A stretch of DNA of 35,890 bases, from NCBI GenBank assembly GCA_021820665.1, contig JAKADK010000025.1, forward strand, positions 1 through 35,890, in the 5' to 3' direction. The position numbers and the translations under genes were made by a program. The notes below the pieces were generated by a model. The model made no database searches, was not told where the DNA came from, and saw only the letters and a list, made by a program, of their open reading frames with translations. This document shows positions 1 to 6,518 of this stretch, piece by piece (positions within the stretch are counted from its first letter, which is position 1; every line of letters begins with the position of its first letter). The DNA comes from Actinomycetes bacterium. Its GTDB lineage: Bacteria; Actinomycetota; Acidimicrobiia; Acidimicrobiales; RAAP-2.

Positions 1-89
1 GTCACCTCCCTGGCGAAGGCGGCAGCGGCGCCAGACACCGTGCGGGGGCTGAACCCCTCGATCGTGGCAGCCACCTCCACCGAGAGCAC
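1..89 (-). CDS. Possible integrase-like or other hypothetical protein, N-terminus only (runs off the window)
   Basis: An open minus-strand frame begins at a GTG at 89-87 and stays open to the window edge (29 codons). The translation VLSVEVAATIEGF continues with SPRTV and an alanine-rich helix. The residue mix looks like real coding sequence, but it is too short to identify. The start codon lies at the edge of a near-palindrome at 87-108, and the DUF6788 gene starts on the other side, so the two would be divergently transcribed. The frame is also open further upstream, so the start is uncertain. An integrase-type product is a guess from the mobile-element context. Confidence 0.3.
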   Translation of the reverse strand, partial: MLSVEVAATIEGFSPRTVSGAAAAFAREV

Positions 90-108
90 ACTGTATATAT
101 ACTGTGTG
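87..108. promoter_or_regulatory. Near-palindromic candidate operator between divergent starts
   Basis: This 22-bp element has a perfectly self-complementary 10-bp core, GTATATATAC, flanked by CACAC on one side and GTGTG on the other, with one symmetric mismatch pair. It is the only A/T-rich block in very GC-rich DNA. It sits 18 bp before the ATG of the DUF6788 gene and touches the GTG of the possible divergent gene. An operator or promoter element for the pair is inferred. No regulator is visible in the window. Confidence 0.4.
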
Positions 109-126
109 CCTCCCCTCCGGTGGGGG

Positions 127-489
127 ATGCTCGTGAGAAGGTGGAGCGTGCCGGTCAGCCCGAGGCAGCGAAAAGAGCAGGCTCGTATCGCCGCGGCCCT
201 CGGGGAGATCGGCTTCGTCCTCCCCGGCAGCCTCACCGAGCGGTACTTCGCATGCACCCACGCCGGCTGCCACTGTCACGCCGACCCCCCGGTGCTCCAC
301 GGCCCCTACATCCAGTGGAGCCGAAAGGTCGCGGGAAAGACCACGAGCCGCACGCTCAGCCCCGAACAGGTCGCCGACTACCAAGAGTGGTTCGACAACG
401 AGCGGCGCCTGCGTGCACTCGTGCACGAACTCGAGGAGCTCAGCCTCTCGATCGTCGATGCCGACCCCCGCACCCCTCGGCGGCGCTGA
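127..489 (+). CDS. DUF6788 family protein
   Basis: A 120-aa protein of the DUF6788 type. After a basic N-terminus it carries GFVLPGSLTERYF, then a cysteine/histidine cluster CTHAGCHCH and the family block LHGPYIQWSRKVAGKTTSR, ending in a helix with paired Glu/Leu residues. Families of this type commonly sit beside transposases and site-specific recombinases, and their function is unknown. The Cys/His cluster could bind a metal. I chose the ATG at 127 over an upstream ATG at 40 because the upstream 29 residues are low quality and run through the operator-like palindrome. It is convergent with the truncated recombinase at 538-1506. Confidence 0.75.
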   Translation: MLVRRWSVPVSPRQRKEQARIAAALGEIGFVLPGSLTERYFACTHAGCHCHADPPVLHGPYIQWSRKVAGKTTSRTLSPEQVADYQEWFDNERRLRALVHELEELSLSIVDADPRTPRRR

Positions 490-537
490 GCCTCTGGGTG
501 TGGGCCCAGGGCGCTTATCCCGTAGGTGACCCCTGGA

Positions 538-1506
538 TCAGGTACTGAACGACCATGTCAATCCCAAACGTGAAGACCTCACCGACCGGGACGGTGCGCG
601 AACCGCATTGTCTTGGTGATGGTCCCCGCCGAGCGGAACACGGAAGCTCGAGTGGATGGCGTCTCGGTTGTCCACCCGGATCACGTGGATCAGGGCTTGG
701 AAGAGGGCCTTCACCTGGCCTGGTGATCCCTTCGCCACCGCCTCGGCCACCCGTTCACGAAGCGCCGAGAGCTCCTCTGGCGTAGGTGCGATGAGGTCTG
801 CGTCCTCCATCACGTCTGCCAGTTGCTCTCGTCGGGCTCGAAGGGCGGTTGCCTGGGCGCCAAGTGCCTTCACCCGTTCCCCGCACAACGTTTCGGGCAT
901 GGCGCCTGTCTCGAAGGCTCGGAGGTAGCGCTCGATGCCGGCATCTACCTTGGCGAGCTCAGCCTCGATGGCGTGCAGCTCGCCCTGGTGGCGGTCCTGT
1001 CCGAGTGCTGCGCGCCGTTGGGCTTCTTCCACCGCGGCGACGAACAGCTCGACATGGTCGTAGGCGGCAAGCAGCGACCGGAGCACCGCGTCATCCAGGG
1101 CCTCTGCCGGCAACCGGTCTGCTGAGCGGGTCTTCCTCCCATAGCGCTGGCGGCCACCGCAGGTGTAGTACCGGTAGGTGGCACTGCGCCCGGTGGCCGC
1201 GGTGCCGCTGAAGTGGCTCCCACAGGCCCCACAGACGACCAAGCCTGTGAGCAGGTACTCGGAGCTGTTGGTCGCCCGCTTGGAGACGTCCTCGCCGCGT
1301 TCTGTGAGTATGGCGTGGGCGGCATCGAAGAGGCCCGCTTCCACGAGTGGGGGATGCCTGGAGTCGCTCCAGGTGCCCCGGAAGTGGACCTGGCCGAGGT
1401 AGGTGCGGTTCCGAAGCAGCCTGAGCACCGACTTGTAGGACCACGCCTTGCCTGGATGTTCGTGACGCAGTTGGGAACGGTACGCGAACCACCTGAGGAG
1501 GGCCAC
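538..1506 (-). CDS. Truncated large serine recombinase (C-terminal part only, remnant)
   Basis: The 322-aa frame contains the end of a Recombinase domain (LLRNRTYLGQVHFRG, about residues 28-45). A zinc-ribbon follows (LTGLVVCGACGSHF, then YYTCGG, about residues 88-120), and then a long charged coiled coil at about residues 150-260. This is the usual layout of the C-terminal half of a large serine recombinase. The N-terminal resolvase domain with the catalytic serine is missing, and the DNA immediately upstream holds a different gene (1524-1781). The protein therefore cannot recombine DNA on its own and is probably a decayed relic of an integrative element. An expressed DNA-binding fragment is possible but unsupported. 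Confidence 0.75.
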   Translation of the reverse strand: MALLRWFAYRSQLRHEHPGKAWSYKSVLRLLRNRTYLGQVHFRGTWSDSRHPPLVEAGLFDAAHAILTERGEDVSKRATNSSEYLLTGLVVCGACGSHFSGTAATGRSATYRYYTCGGRQRYGRKTRSADRLPAEALDDAVLRSLLAAYDHVELFVAAVEEAQRRAALGQDRHQGELHAIEAELAKVDAGIERYLRAFETGAMPETLCGERVKALGAQATALRARREQLADVMEDADLIAPTPEELSALRERVAEAVAKGSPGQVKALFQALIHVIRVDNRDAIHSSFRVPLGGDHHQDNAVRAPSRSVRSSRLGLTWSFST

Positions 1507-1523
1507 CCATGGTGGGTAGCGCG

Positions 1524-1781
1524 TCAGGCGACCCGGTGGGACAGCAGGTGTCGGTGCTGGTCCACCGAGCCGGGAAGGGGACGGACGCGAACGACGTCTT
1601 CTTCGATCTCGACCACCTGGGCGACTGCTCGTACGGTTCCTTCGCCGACCACCAGCCAGGCTCCTTCGCGGATCAGCGTCGGGTCCTTAGCCTCGTCTAG
1701 GAAGGTCCACGGCAAGCCGGACTCATCCTCACTGTTGAGATCGACCACGAGGTCGATGCTCGAGGCTAGTTCGTCGGTCAT
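1524..1781 (-). CDS. Small acidic conserved hypothetical protein, second gene of a coupled pair
   Basis: An 85-aa acidic protein containing VVDLNSEDESGLPWTFLDEA and then an all-beta-looking segment with alternating Val/Glu (VAQVVEIEEDVVRVRPLPG). I recognise this as a recurring actinobacterial hypothetical type but know no function for it. The ATG overlaps the stop of the upstream 135-aa gene as ATGA, and a strong AAGGAG lies 10 bases before it, so the two are translationally coupled. The gene ends just ahead of the truncated recombinase. A partner, antidote or immunity role for the neighbour is speculation based only on size and pairing. Confidence 0.65.
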   Translation of the reverse strand: MTDELASSIDLVVDLNSEDESGLPWTFLDEAKDPTLIREGAWLVVGEGTVRAVAQVVEIEEDVVRVRPLPGSVDQHRHLLSHRVA

Positions 1782-2185
1782 GGACGGATATCTCCTTGTC
1801 CACGGTGGTGTCGGTTGCTCAGAAGTCTATGATTGCACGATAGTAGGCCATTGACGAGCGCATCGAGGTCGGCATGAGCGAGGGTGACGTGCGGGCGCCG
1901 GAAAGTGGGTACGATCTCGACGCCCTCCACCTCGAGATCGGCACGGCGGAAGACGGCGACGGTGCTGAACCGCTCCAGGCGGGTTTCGCACAGGACGTCG
2001 ATTTCGTCATCGTCCGCGGCCAATAAGGCAGAGATGCCGTACCGGTCCCACGCCGGATAGCGCCGTCGAAAGCGAACAGCGGCTGCCGTCGCCAGACCGG
2101 GGTCGAGGGCACCGCCTCGCACCACCAGCACGGCATCTCCCTGGATCGCGCCGAGCCGGATCTTTGGGGCTCCTTCGATCGTCAC
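1778..2185 (-). CDS. Conserved hypothetical protein, first gene of a coupled pair
   Basis: A 135-aa protein with VLVVRGGALDP near residue 20. An aromatic/basic stretch (RFRRRYPAWDRYGISALLA) follows, then an acidic turn (AADDDEIDVL), then VPTFRRPHVTLAH before a basic, histidine-rich tail. I know no function for it. The start is a GTG at 2185 with no Shine-Dalgarno upstream. That codon lies inside a perfect 15-bp palindrome (2176-2190), which suggests autoregulation or a leaderless transcript. It overlaps the downstream 85-aa gene by 4 bases. The pair sits in a mobile-element remnant, a common setting for toxin-antitoxin or defence cassettes, but no toxin motif is visible. Confidence 0.65.
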   Translation of the reverse strand: MTIEGAPKIRLGAIQGDAVLVVRGGALDPGLATAAAVRFRRRYPAWDRYGISALLAADDDEIDVLCETRLERFSTVAVFRRADLEVEGVEIVPTFRRPHVTLAHADLDALVNGLLSCNHRLLSNRHHRGQGDIRP

Positions 2186-2190
2186 GATCG
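2176..2190. promoter_or_regulatory. Perfect 15-bp palindrome over a start codon
   Basis: CGATCGT, one central base, then ACGATCG. The arms are exact reverse complements. The GTG start codon of the 135-aa gene (2185-2183) lies within it. Placement over the start suggests an autoregulatory operator for the two-gene cassette, though a chance run of CGATCG in GC-rich DNA cannot be excluded. Confidence 0.45.
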
Positions 2191-2777
2191 GAGGTTACCG
2201 GGTGCTTGTATCACCGCAGGGCGGAGCCACTGACAGGTCGAATCGATGCAATTGCCGGCCGTCATCACCTCAGGCCGACGACCGGACCCTCGATGATCGG
2301 GGAGCGTTCGTATTGTGTGACCCAAGGCCCACCAGGTCATTCCTGAAGGAGCGACTCTTGTCAAGAGGGTGCTCCTCGAAGAAGGGCACGATTTCTCCTT
2401 CTCTGGAGGCATCTCGACCTGATCGCGCCCGCGCACCAGCACCGAGACGGGGTCAAGACCGGCGAAGCCGCCGGAGGGGAGCCGTGACGCCGTCGACGCG
2501 TGCTGGCGCACACTGGGTGAGCTCGAGGTGGATCAGTGCGTCGTGGTCACGTCCTTTGTCGGCGATGGGGACACCGGTGTTCGACTCCAGTGCGAAGCGA
2601 GCTTCGGGAGGGCACGCCGCTTGAGCGGGTGCCGGTCATTCCTTCGTCCTCTGGGACATGGAGTGTTGCGGCCACCAACCAGGCGGGGTCTGGAGGGGTC
2701 TGCCGCTACACCATTGCCGTCGCGGAGATCGGTTGCATTCCCCGGGCGAGACGTGGGGTGTCACGGCGACGGCGGGG
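2191..2777. other. 587-bp stretch with no convincing gene
   Basis: Several short frames are open on both strands, but none has a plausible start, family motif or normal composition. A plus-strand stretch around 2480-2620 reads partly like protein (DQCVVVTSFVGDGDTG), so it may be the ruin of a gene. The only structure I see is a nested inverted repeat at 2347-2376. The region separates the mobile-element patch from the alcohol dehydrogenase gene. Confidence 0.5.
2347..2376. repeat. Nested inverted repeat
   Basis: The inner palindrome CTCTTG-T-CAAGAG (2355-2367) lies within an outer pair AGGAGC/GCTCCT (2347-2352 and 2371-2376). The central loop is a single base, so a DNA operator fits better than an RNA terminator. 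No gene start lies close by. Confidence 0.35.
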
Positions 2778-3785
2778 TCAGGTCCCGGGTGCGACCAGTA
2801 CCGCCGCGCCGGTGAGGTGACTGTGCGCCAGGTCGCCCAGCGCAACTGGAGCGTCCGCGAGCGAGTACGAGGTGGTCGTCACGCGGACGCCGGCAGCAGC
2901 CGCTCGAGCGAGCAGTTCGGTTCCGTCGGCCCGGGTGTTGGCGGTCACGGAGCGCAGCTCGCGCTCCTGGAAGAGGTGGCGTTGGTACTCGAGCGACGGG
3001 ATGTCACTCAGATGGATCCCGGCGATGGCCACGACGCCGCCCCGGTCGAGGCCGGCGAGAGCGGTTGGTACGACGCTCCCGGCCGGGGCGAAGACGAGCG
3101 CGGCGTCGAGTGGTTCCGGTGGCGGGTCCGCCACATCGGAAGCGCTGCTCGCCCCCAGGTCGAGGGCCAACCTGCGGGCTTCGGAGGACCTGGTGAAGAC
3201 GTGGACCCGCATCTCTTCCGCCAGGGCGAGCTGGGCGGTGATGTGGGCCGAGGCCCCGAATCCGTAGATGCCGAGGCGTCCACCGGACGGGCAGTCCGAG
3301 CGTCGCAGGGCCCGGTAGCCGATGATCCCCGCGCACAGGAGCGGGGCCACCTCTTCGTCGTCGTACTCGGCGGGCAGCCGGTAGGCGAACGCCTCGTCGA
3401 CCACCGCCTGCTCGGCATAGCCGCCGTCGGTGTCCCAGCCGGTGAAGCGTGGGTCGAGGCAGAGGTTCTCCCGGCCCGTGTGGCAAAAGCGGCAGTCCCC
3501 GCAGCTGCGGGCCAGCCAGGCGATCCCGACCCGGTCGCCGAGGGCGAAGCGGGAGGCACCGGGACCCTGTTCCACCACCGTCCCGACGACTTCGTGCCCG
3601 GGTACGACCTGCGGGCGTCGGGGTGTCAGGTCGCCCTCGGCCAGATGAAGGTCGGTCCGGCAGACCCCGCAGACGCGCACCTGGACCCGTATCTGCCCGG
3701 CCCCGGGCACGGGAACCGGCCGCTCGACCAAGCGGAGCGGGCCGGTGTCGATCGGTCCAGGTTGATCCACCACCCACGCGTGCAT
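2778..3785 (-). CDS. Zinc-dependent alcohol dehydrogenase (MDR superfamily)
   Basis: A 335-aa medium-chain dehydrogenase that would oxidise or reduce alcohols and aldehydes with NAD(P). The catalytic zinc ligands are visible in [10 protein letters not shown] (Cys) and VPGHEVVG (His-Glu). The structural zinc lobe has four cysteines in [15 protein letters not shown]. The Rossmann segment reads [11 protein letters not shown], a modified GxGxxG. The sequence resembles AdhA-type enzymes of actinobacteria. I use the ATG at 3785 because GGGAG precedes it at good spacing. A TTG 12 bases upstream is in frame but less likely. The gene stands alone, and the next minus-strand gene upstream ends at a strong terminator (4000-4030). 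No terminator was seen downstream. Confidence 0.9.
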   Translation of the reverse strand: MHAWVVDQPGPIDTGPLRLVERPVPVPGAGQIRVQVRVCGVCRTDLHLAEGDLTPRRPQVVPGHEVVGTVVEQGPGASRFALGDRVGIAWLARSCGDCRFCHTGRENLCLDPRFTGWDTDGGYAEQAVVDEAFAYRLPAEYDDEEVAPLLCAGIIGYRALRRSDCPSGGRLGIYGFGASAHITAQLALAEEMRVHVFTRSSEARRLALDLGASSASDVADPPPEPLDAALVFAPAGSVVPTALAGLDRGGVVAIAGIHLSDIPSLEYQRHLFQERELRSVTANTRADGTELLARAAAAGVRVTTTSYSLADAPVALGDLAHSHLTGAAVLVAPGT

Positions 3786-3999
3786 CCTCACTCCCAACGA
3801 GGTCCGTTCCCGAGACCGGCGACGCCAGTCTGGTTCCTCACTGCGGTACCAGCATGGCGTGCCGGCGCGGGTGCCGCCACCATCCTCGTCGGGCCACCAC
3901 CGTCTGGCGGCTATGAGACAGCACGGTTGGAGCTGCCGAGTCAGATCCCTGGTCGATGGGCCCCATGACCCGCCATCGCCACCGGCCTCCCGACGCGAC

Positions 4000-4030
4000 G
4001 CTCCCCGGTCCGGGAACCGGACCGGGGAGC
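4000..4030 (-). terminator. Strong hairpin terminator after the two-TM gene
   Basis: A perfect 14-bp stem, GCTCCCCGGTCCGG, with a 3-base loop, lying 39 bases beyond the stop codon at 4070. There is no T-tract, which is common for actinobacterial hairpin terminators. Confidence 0.75.
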
Positions 4031-4069
4031 ACGAACGTGGTGGGAGTGCACCACCGTGGAGTCAGGGAG

Positions 4070-4687
4070 TCAGACCGCAGCGGCCACGCGTTCGGCCCGA
4101 GCCTGGGCGAGCAGCTCGGCGTCACTCGGAGTCCGCCGGGCGTGCCAGAAGCCGAGCAGCACGAGGCACAGCATGATCACAGCCAGTGCGTAGGCGGCCA
4201 CTCCCGCCCACAGGGCGATGGCTCCGAACGTCCCGAAGGCGTAGGCCTCCAAGAGCAATCCTCGCAAGGTGGTTCCCTGGAACGAGGTCGTCTCGAGGGC
4301 GTCCAGCTTGGCTGCCTGGGCGCTCCCCGGCGCTGCGGCCCGTGCGGCAGCGGAGATGGTGGCATACACGCCGTGATAGGGCATCTCCGAAAGGTGCACG
4401 GCAATGAAGTCGTTGGCGTACGCCTCGGCCTGGTCGCCGGTGAGCAACTGTTGACCGGCATACTGGGACACCGAGGGGATCATGCTGGGCGTGATCTCCG
4501 TACCGGGCTTGGCGTGGGCGAACGCTTCCTTCGAGGGGAAGAAGATCTCCTGCCTGGCCAACTGGCTATGGACGTTGGAGCTCGTGAAGCTCTGTGCCCA
4601 CATCAGCAGAGACCCGGCCACCACGAGGACGACCACCAAGACCAATCCACCGGCACTGGCTAGCACATCGAACACTCTGCGTTGCAT
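4070..4687 (-). CDS. Conserved two-transmembrane protein of unknown function
   Basis: A 205-aa membrane protein. A first hydrophobic helix (GGLVLVVVLVVAGSLLMW, about residues 13-30) follows a short basic N-terminus. The next ~130 residues are probably extracytoplasmic and include SQYAGQQLLTGDQAEAYAND. A second helix (about 160-183) precedes a basic cytoplasmic tail. I know similar actinobacterial proteins only as hypotheticals. The ATG at 4687 has AGGAGG upstream, which decides it over an upstream start at 4723. A DevR-like palindrome at 4758-4771 lies about 75 bp upstream in the divergent region shared with the PNPOx-like gene. The gene ends at the 4000-4030 terminator. Confidence 0.85.
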   Translation of the reverse strand: MQRRVFDVLASAGGLVLVVVLVVAGSLLMWAQSFTSSNVHSQLARQEIFFPSKEAFAHAKPGTEITPSMIPSVSQYAGQQLLTGDQAEAYANDFIAVHLSEMPYHGVYATISAAARAAAPGSAQAAKLDALETTSFQGTTLRGLLLEAYAFGTFGAIALWAGVAAYALAVIMLCLVLLGFWHARRTPSDAELLAQARAERVAAAV

Positions 4688-4757
4688 GACCGACTCCTCC
4701 TGTTCATGGGCCTGTGTGCCCACTACTCATGATCCGTGACGGAGGCCGGCGTCGGTA

Positions 4758-4771
4758 GGGCCGGAAGACCC
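4758..4771. promoter_or_regulatory. Weak DevR/DosR-like palindrome (site 1)
   Basis: GGGCCGGAAGACCC has half-sites GGGCC and GACCC, with one mismatch from symmetry. It lies in the divergent promoter region about 70 bp upstream of the two-TM gene. It is a degraded version of the 14-mer repeated exactly at 4869-4882 and 9761-9774. Confidence 0.4.
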
Positions 4772-4868
4772 CTTCGGTCCGAGGTGATCGTCGGGGGGAC
4801 CGAGCCGGCGAGGAGACCCTGGAAGACCACCCCGTGGTGGTGCGCGCGCCGGTCGCGTTCGTCCCGGT

Positions 4869-4882
4869 GGGCCGTTCGGCCC
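4869..4882. promoter_or_regulatory. DevR/DosR-like palindrome (site 2)
   Basis: GGGCCGTTCGGCCC has 6-bp arms around TT and ends 35 bp before the PNPOx-like start. The same 14-mer recurs at 9761-9774. Length and half-site form (GGG-C...G-CCC) resemble the known DevR/DosR operators. The identity of the regulator is inferred. Confidence 0.5.
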
Positions 4883-4917
4883 TACCGCCGGTCGAGGGAG
4901 AGGCGCATCATCAACGC

Positions 4918-5313
4918 ATGTGGGTGGACCAGCGCGGATCGGAGATCTTGGGACTGGCAGAGTGTCGGCGCCTCTTGGCGTTGGGTGCGAAGGAAAAGCG
5001 GCCCGGGCACGTCGGCATCCCACAGGAGCACGCCCCACTCGTCCTGCCCGTGGACTACCAGATGGACGGGAGCGACGTGATCGTGTTGGTGGGTGACCAT
5101 CTGTCAGCAGAGATGACGGGCGCCCGGGCCGTCGCCCTCCAGGTGGACGGCCTCCAAGAGGGGCGCTCGTGGAGCGTGCTCGTCCGTGGGCCTGCCCTCG
5201 AGGCGTCGGCCGCGTCGATCGATGGCGATCTGCCGTCCCCATCCGTCGCAGAACCGGGACGGTCGTACGTGAGGATCCGGGCCGACGTCGTGACGGGACG
5301 GCGGCTCCGATGA
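4918..5313 (+). CDS. Pyridoxamine 5'-phosphate oxidase-like (Pyridox_ox_2 type) protein
   Basis: A 131-aa split-beta-barrel protein. LGLAECRRLLALG near the N-terminus, LVLPVDYQMDG at about residues 42-52, GRSWSVLVRG near residue 85 and the C-terminal VRIRADVVTGRRL match the short flavin- or F420-binding PNPOx-like family. These proteins bind FMN, F420 or haem, and the substrate cannot be read from sequence. The ATG at 4918 begins the conserved domain, and the 28 residues that an upstream GTG would add look spurious. The stop overlaps the next gene's start as ATGA, so it is co-translated with the degenerate HAD protein. Site 2 lies directly upstream. Similar small proteins occur in DosR-type regulons. 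Confidence 0.8.
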   Translation: MWVDQRGSEILGLAECRRLLALGAKEKRPGHVGIPQEHAPLVLPVDYQMDGSDVIVLVGDHLSAEMTGARAVALQVDGLQEGRSWSVLVRGPALEASAASIDGDLPSPSVAEPGRSYVRIRADVVTGRRLR

Positions 5314-5837
5314 TGGCAGCGCTCACGACCGGTCAGGGCGCGGGCGGAGCTCGGCAGGCCACGTCGCTCTGGCTGCCCCGCCCCGTGCTCGGTTGCATCT
5401 TCGATGTCGCGGTCCTCGTCCCCTGGCATGCCGGCGCCGCTGGACCGCACGCCTACCCGGGGAGCGCCCGGTTCCTCCGGGCCGTGCGGTCGGCCGGTGT
5501 CCACACGGCGATCGTGTCGCAGGGGGGTGGGGTCCGGTCCGTGGTCCAGGCCAGCGGGTTACGCACGCTCGCCGAGGTCGTGCTGGACGGTGCCGACCTT
5601 GCCGTCGGGCGACCCATGGCCGTTCCACTACTCGACGTGCTGATGGCTGCCACATGGCAGCTGGGCCTGACCCCCTCGGAAGTAGCCGTCTTCTCCGACG
5701 GCCAAGGGGTGCACGCCGGCCGGTCGGCGCGTTTCGGCGTCGTCGTCGGCGTCGACCGAACCCGACGCAGGGGTAGACGGTGGTTCGCGGACGCGGATCT
5801 GACGGTTCCCGACCTCGATGTGCTGGTCCGCCAGTGA
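5310..5837 (+). CDS. HAD-like protein with degenerate catalytic motifs
   Basis: A 175-aa HAD-superfamily protein of the beta-phosphoglucomutase type. Motif I normally reads DxDGT. Here it is D32-V-A-V-L, so the nucleophile Asp remains but the acid/base Asp and the Thr are lost. Motif II keeps a serine (TAIVSQGGG, S70). The motif III lysine is replaced (VGRPMAVP). Motif IV reads VFSDGQGVHAG, keeping one Asp (D130). The fold is supported by the matching VFxD...AG...GVDR end. Phosphatase or mutase activity is unlikely, and a binding or regulatory role is inferred. The ATG at 5310 overlaps the PNPOx-like stop by 4 bases. Confidence 0.75.
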   Translation: MMAALTTGQGAGGARQATSLWLPRPVLGCIFDVAVLVPWHAGAAGPHAYPGSARFLRAVRSAGVHTAIVSQGGGVRSVVQASGLRTLAEVVLDGADLAVGRPMAVPLLDVLMAATWQLGLTPSEVAVFSDGQGVHAGRSARFGVVVGVDRTRRRGRRWFADADLTVPDLDVLVRQ

Positions 5838-5978
5838 GACGGAGGTGAGCAGGCCGAAAACGCCACTTCCGGCCAGTCAAGTCGGGGTCGGCGGCGCTCC
5901 AGGGCGCTCGGCCGGTTGCATCAGGCTGCCTGTCGGTGTAGTGGTAGGTGGGGAGAAGAGGGTGAGGAGGTGGCCCTT

Positions 5979-6410
5979 ATGGTGAGGCGTCGAGCGCGGT
6001 GGCTGCCGCGACGGTCGGGGGCGTCGGAGCAGCTCGTCGATGAGGTCGGCGCGTTCGTCGGCGGCACGCTGGCCGAGCTCTACGAGGTCCGGGGCGGGCG
6101 GGTGCCCGTGTGGGCATGGACGAACCTCCTGGCCCATGGTGACCGTGCTTCCCTCCGGGACGCGCACGGGAGGGACTACCAGGCTGCCGGCTTCGAGGAC
6201 CGGTGGCGGGCGGCTCGGTCCTACCTTGCCGGTGAGGTGCTCTCTCTGGCGGACCAGTGCGGGTCGTTGGACGAGGCGCAGCGGCGGGTCCTCGGACCGC
6301 TCGAGCTGCGGCTCGCCACTGACGTGAAAGTCGACTGGTGGGAGCCGACCCAGTGGGTGAGCACCGTGGTCGCCGCCCTGGAAGCGGAGCGGCGTGTTCA
6401 TCGGCACTGA
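5979..6410 (+). CDS. Hypothetical protein (unrecognised)
   Basis: A 143-aa soluble protein with a basic N-terminus (MVRRRARWLPRR). The rest is mostly helical with several tryptophans (VPVWAWTNLLAHG, VDWWEPTQWVS). I recognise no family. GAGGAGG lies 8 bases before the ATG at 5979, a clear reason to prefer it over an ATG at 5916. Codon use fits its neighbours. It lies 108 bp before the deacetylase gene in the same direction and after the degenerate HAD gene, so it may share a transcript with either. Confidence 0.7.
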   Translation: MVRRRARWLPRRSGASEQLVDEVGAFVGGTLAELYEVRGGRVPVWAWTNLLAHGDRASLRDAHGRDYQAAGFEDRWRAARSYLAGEVLSLADQCGSLDEAQRRVLGPLELRLATDVKVDWWEPTQWVSTVVAALEAERRVHRH

Positions 6411-6518
6411 AGCGTGAGGTTTAGAGTGCCTGGGTGCGCTGCCCGCTGACCGAAGCTCCGGTTGCCGTTCTCGTCCCACGACGCCGGGATCGTCGTGCCT
6501 GGAGACGGCTGGGGGGGC

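Noticed and set aside
490-537. CTGGG/CCCAG hairpin as a terminator between convergent DUF6788 and recombinase genes
   Set aside because: A five-bp stem in GC-rich DNA is too weak to report as a feature.
2528-2815. A short plus-strand gene in the gap before the alcohol dehydrogenase
   Set aside because: Only about 25 residues look protein-like; the rest is Arg/Pro-rich and there is no start with a ribosome site.
2658-3968. A 436-codon plus-strand frame
   Set aside because: It is antisense to the alcohol dehydrogenase, whose zinc and Rossmann motifs are intact on the minus strand.
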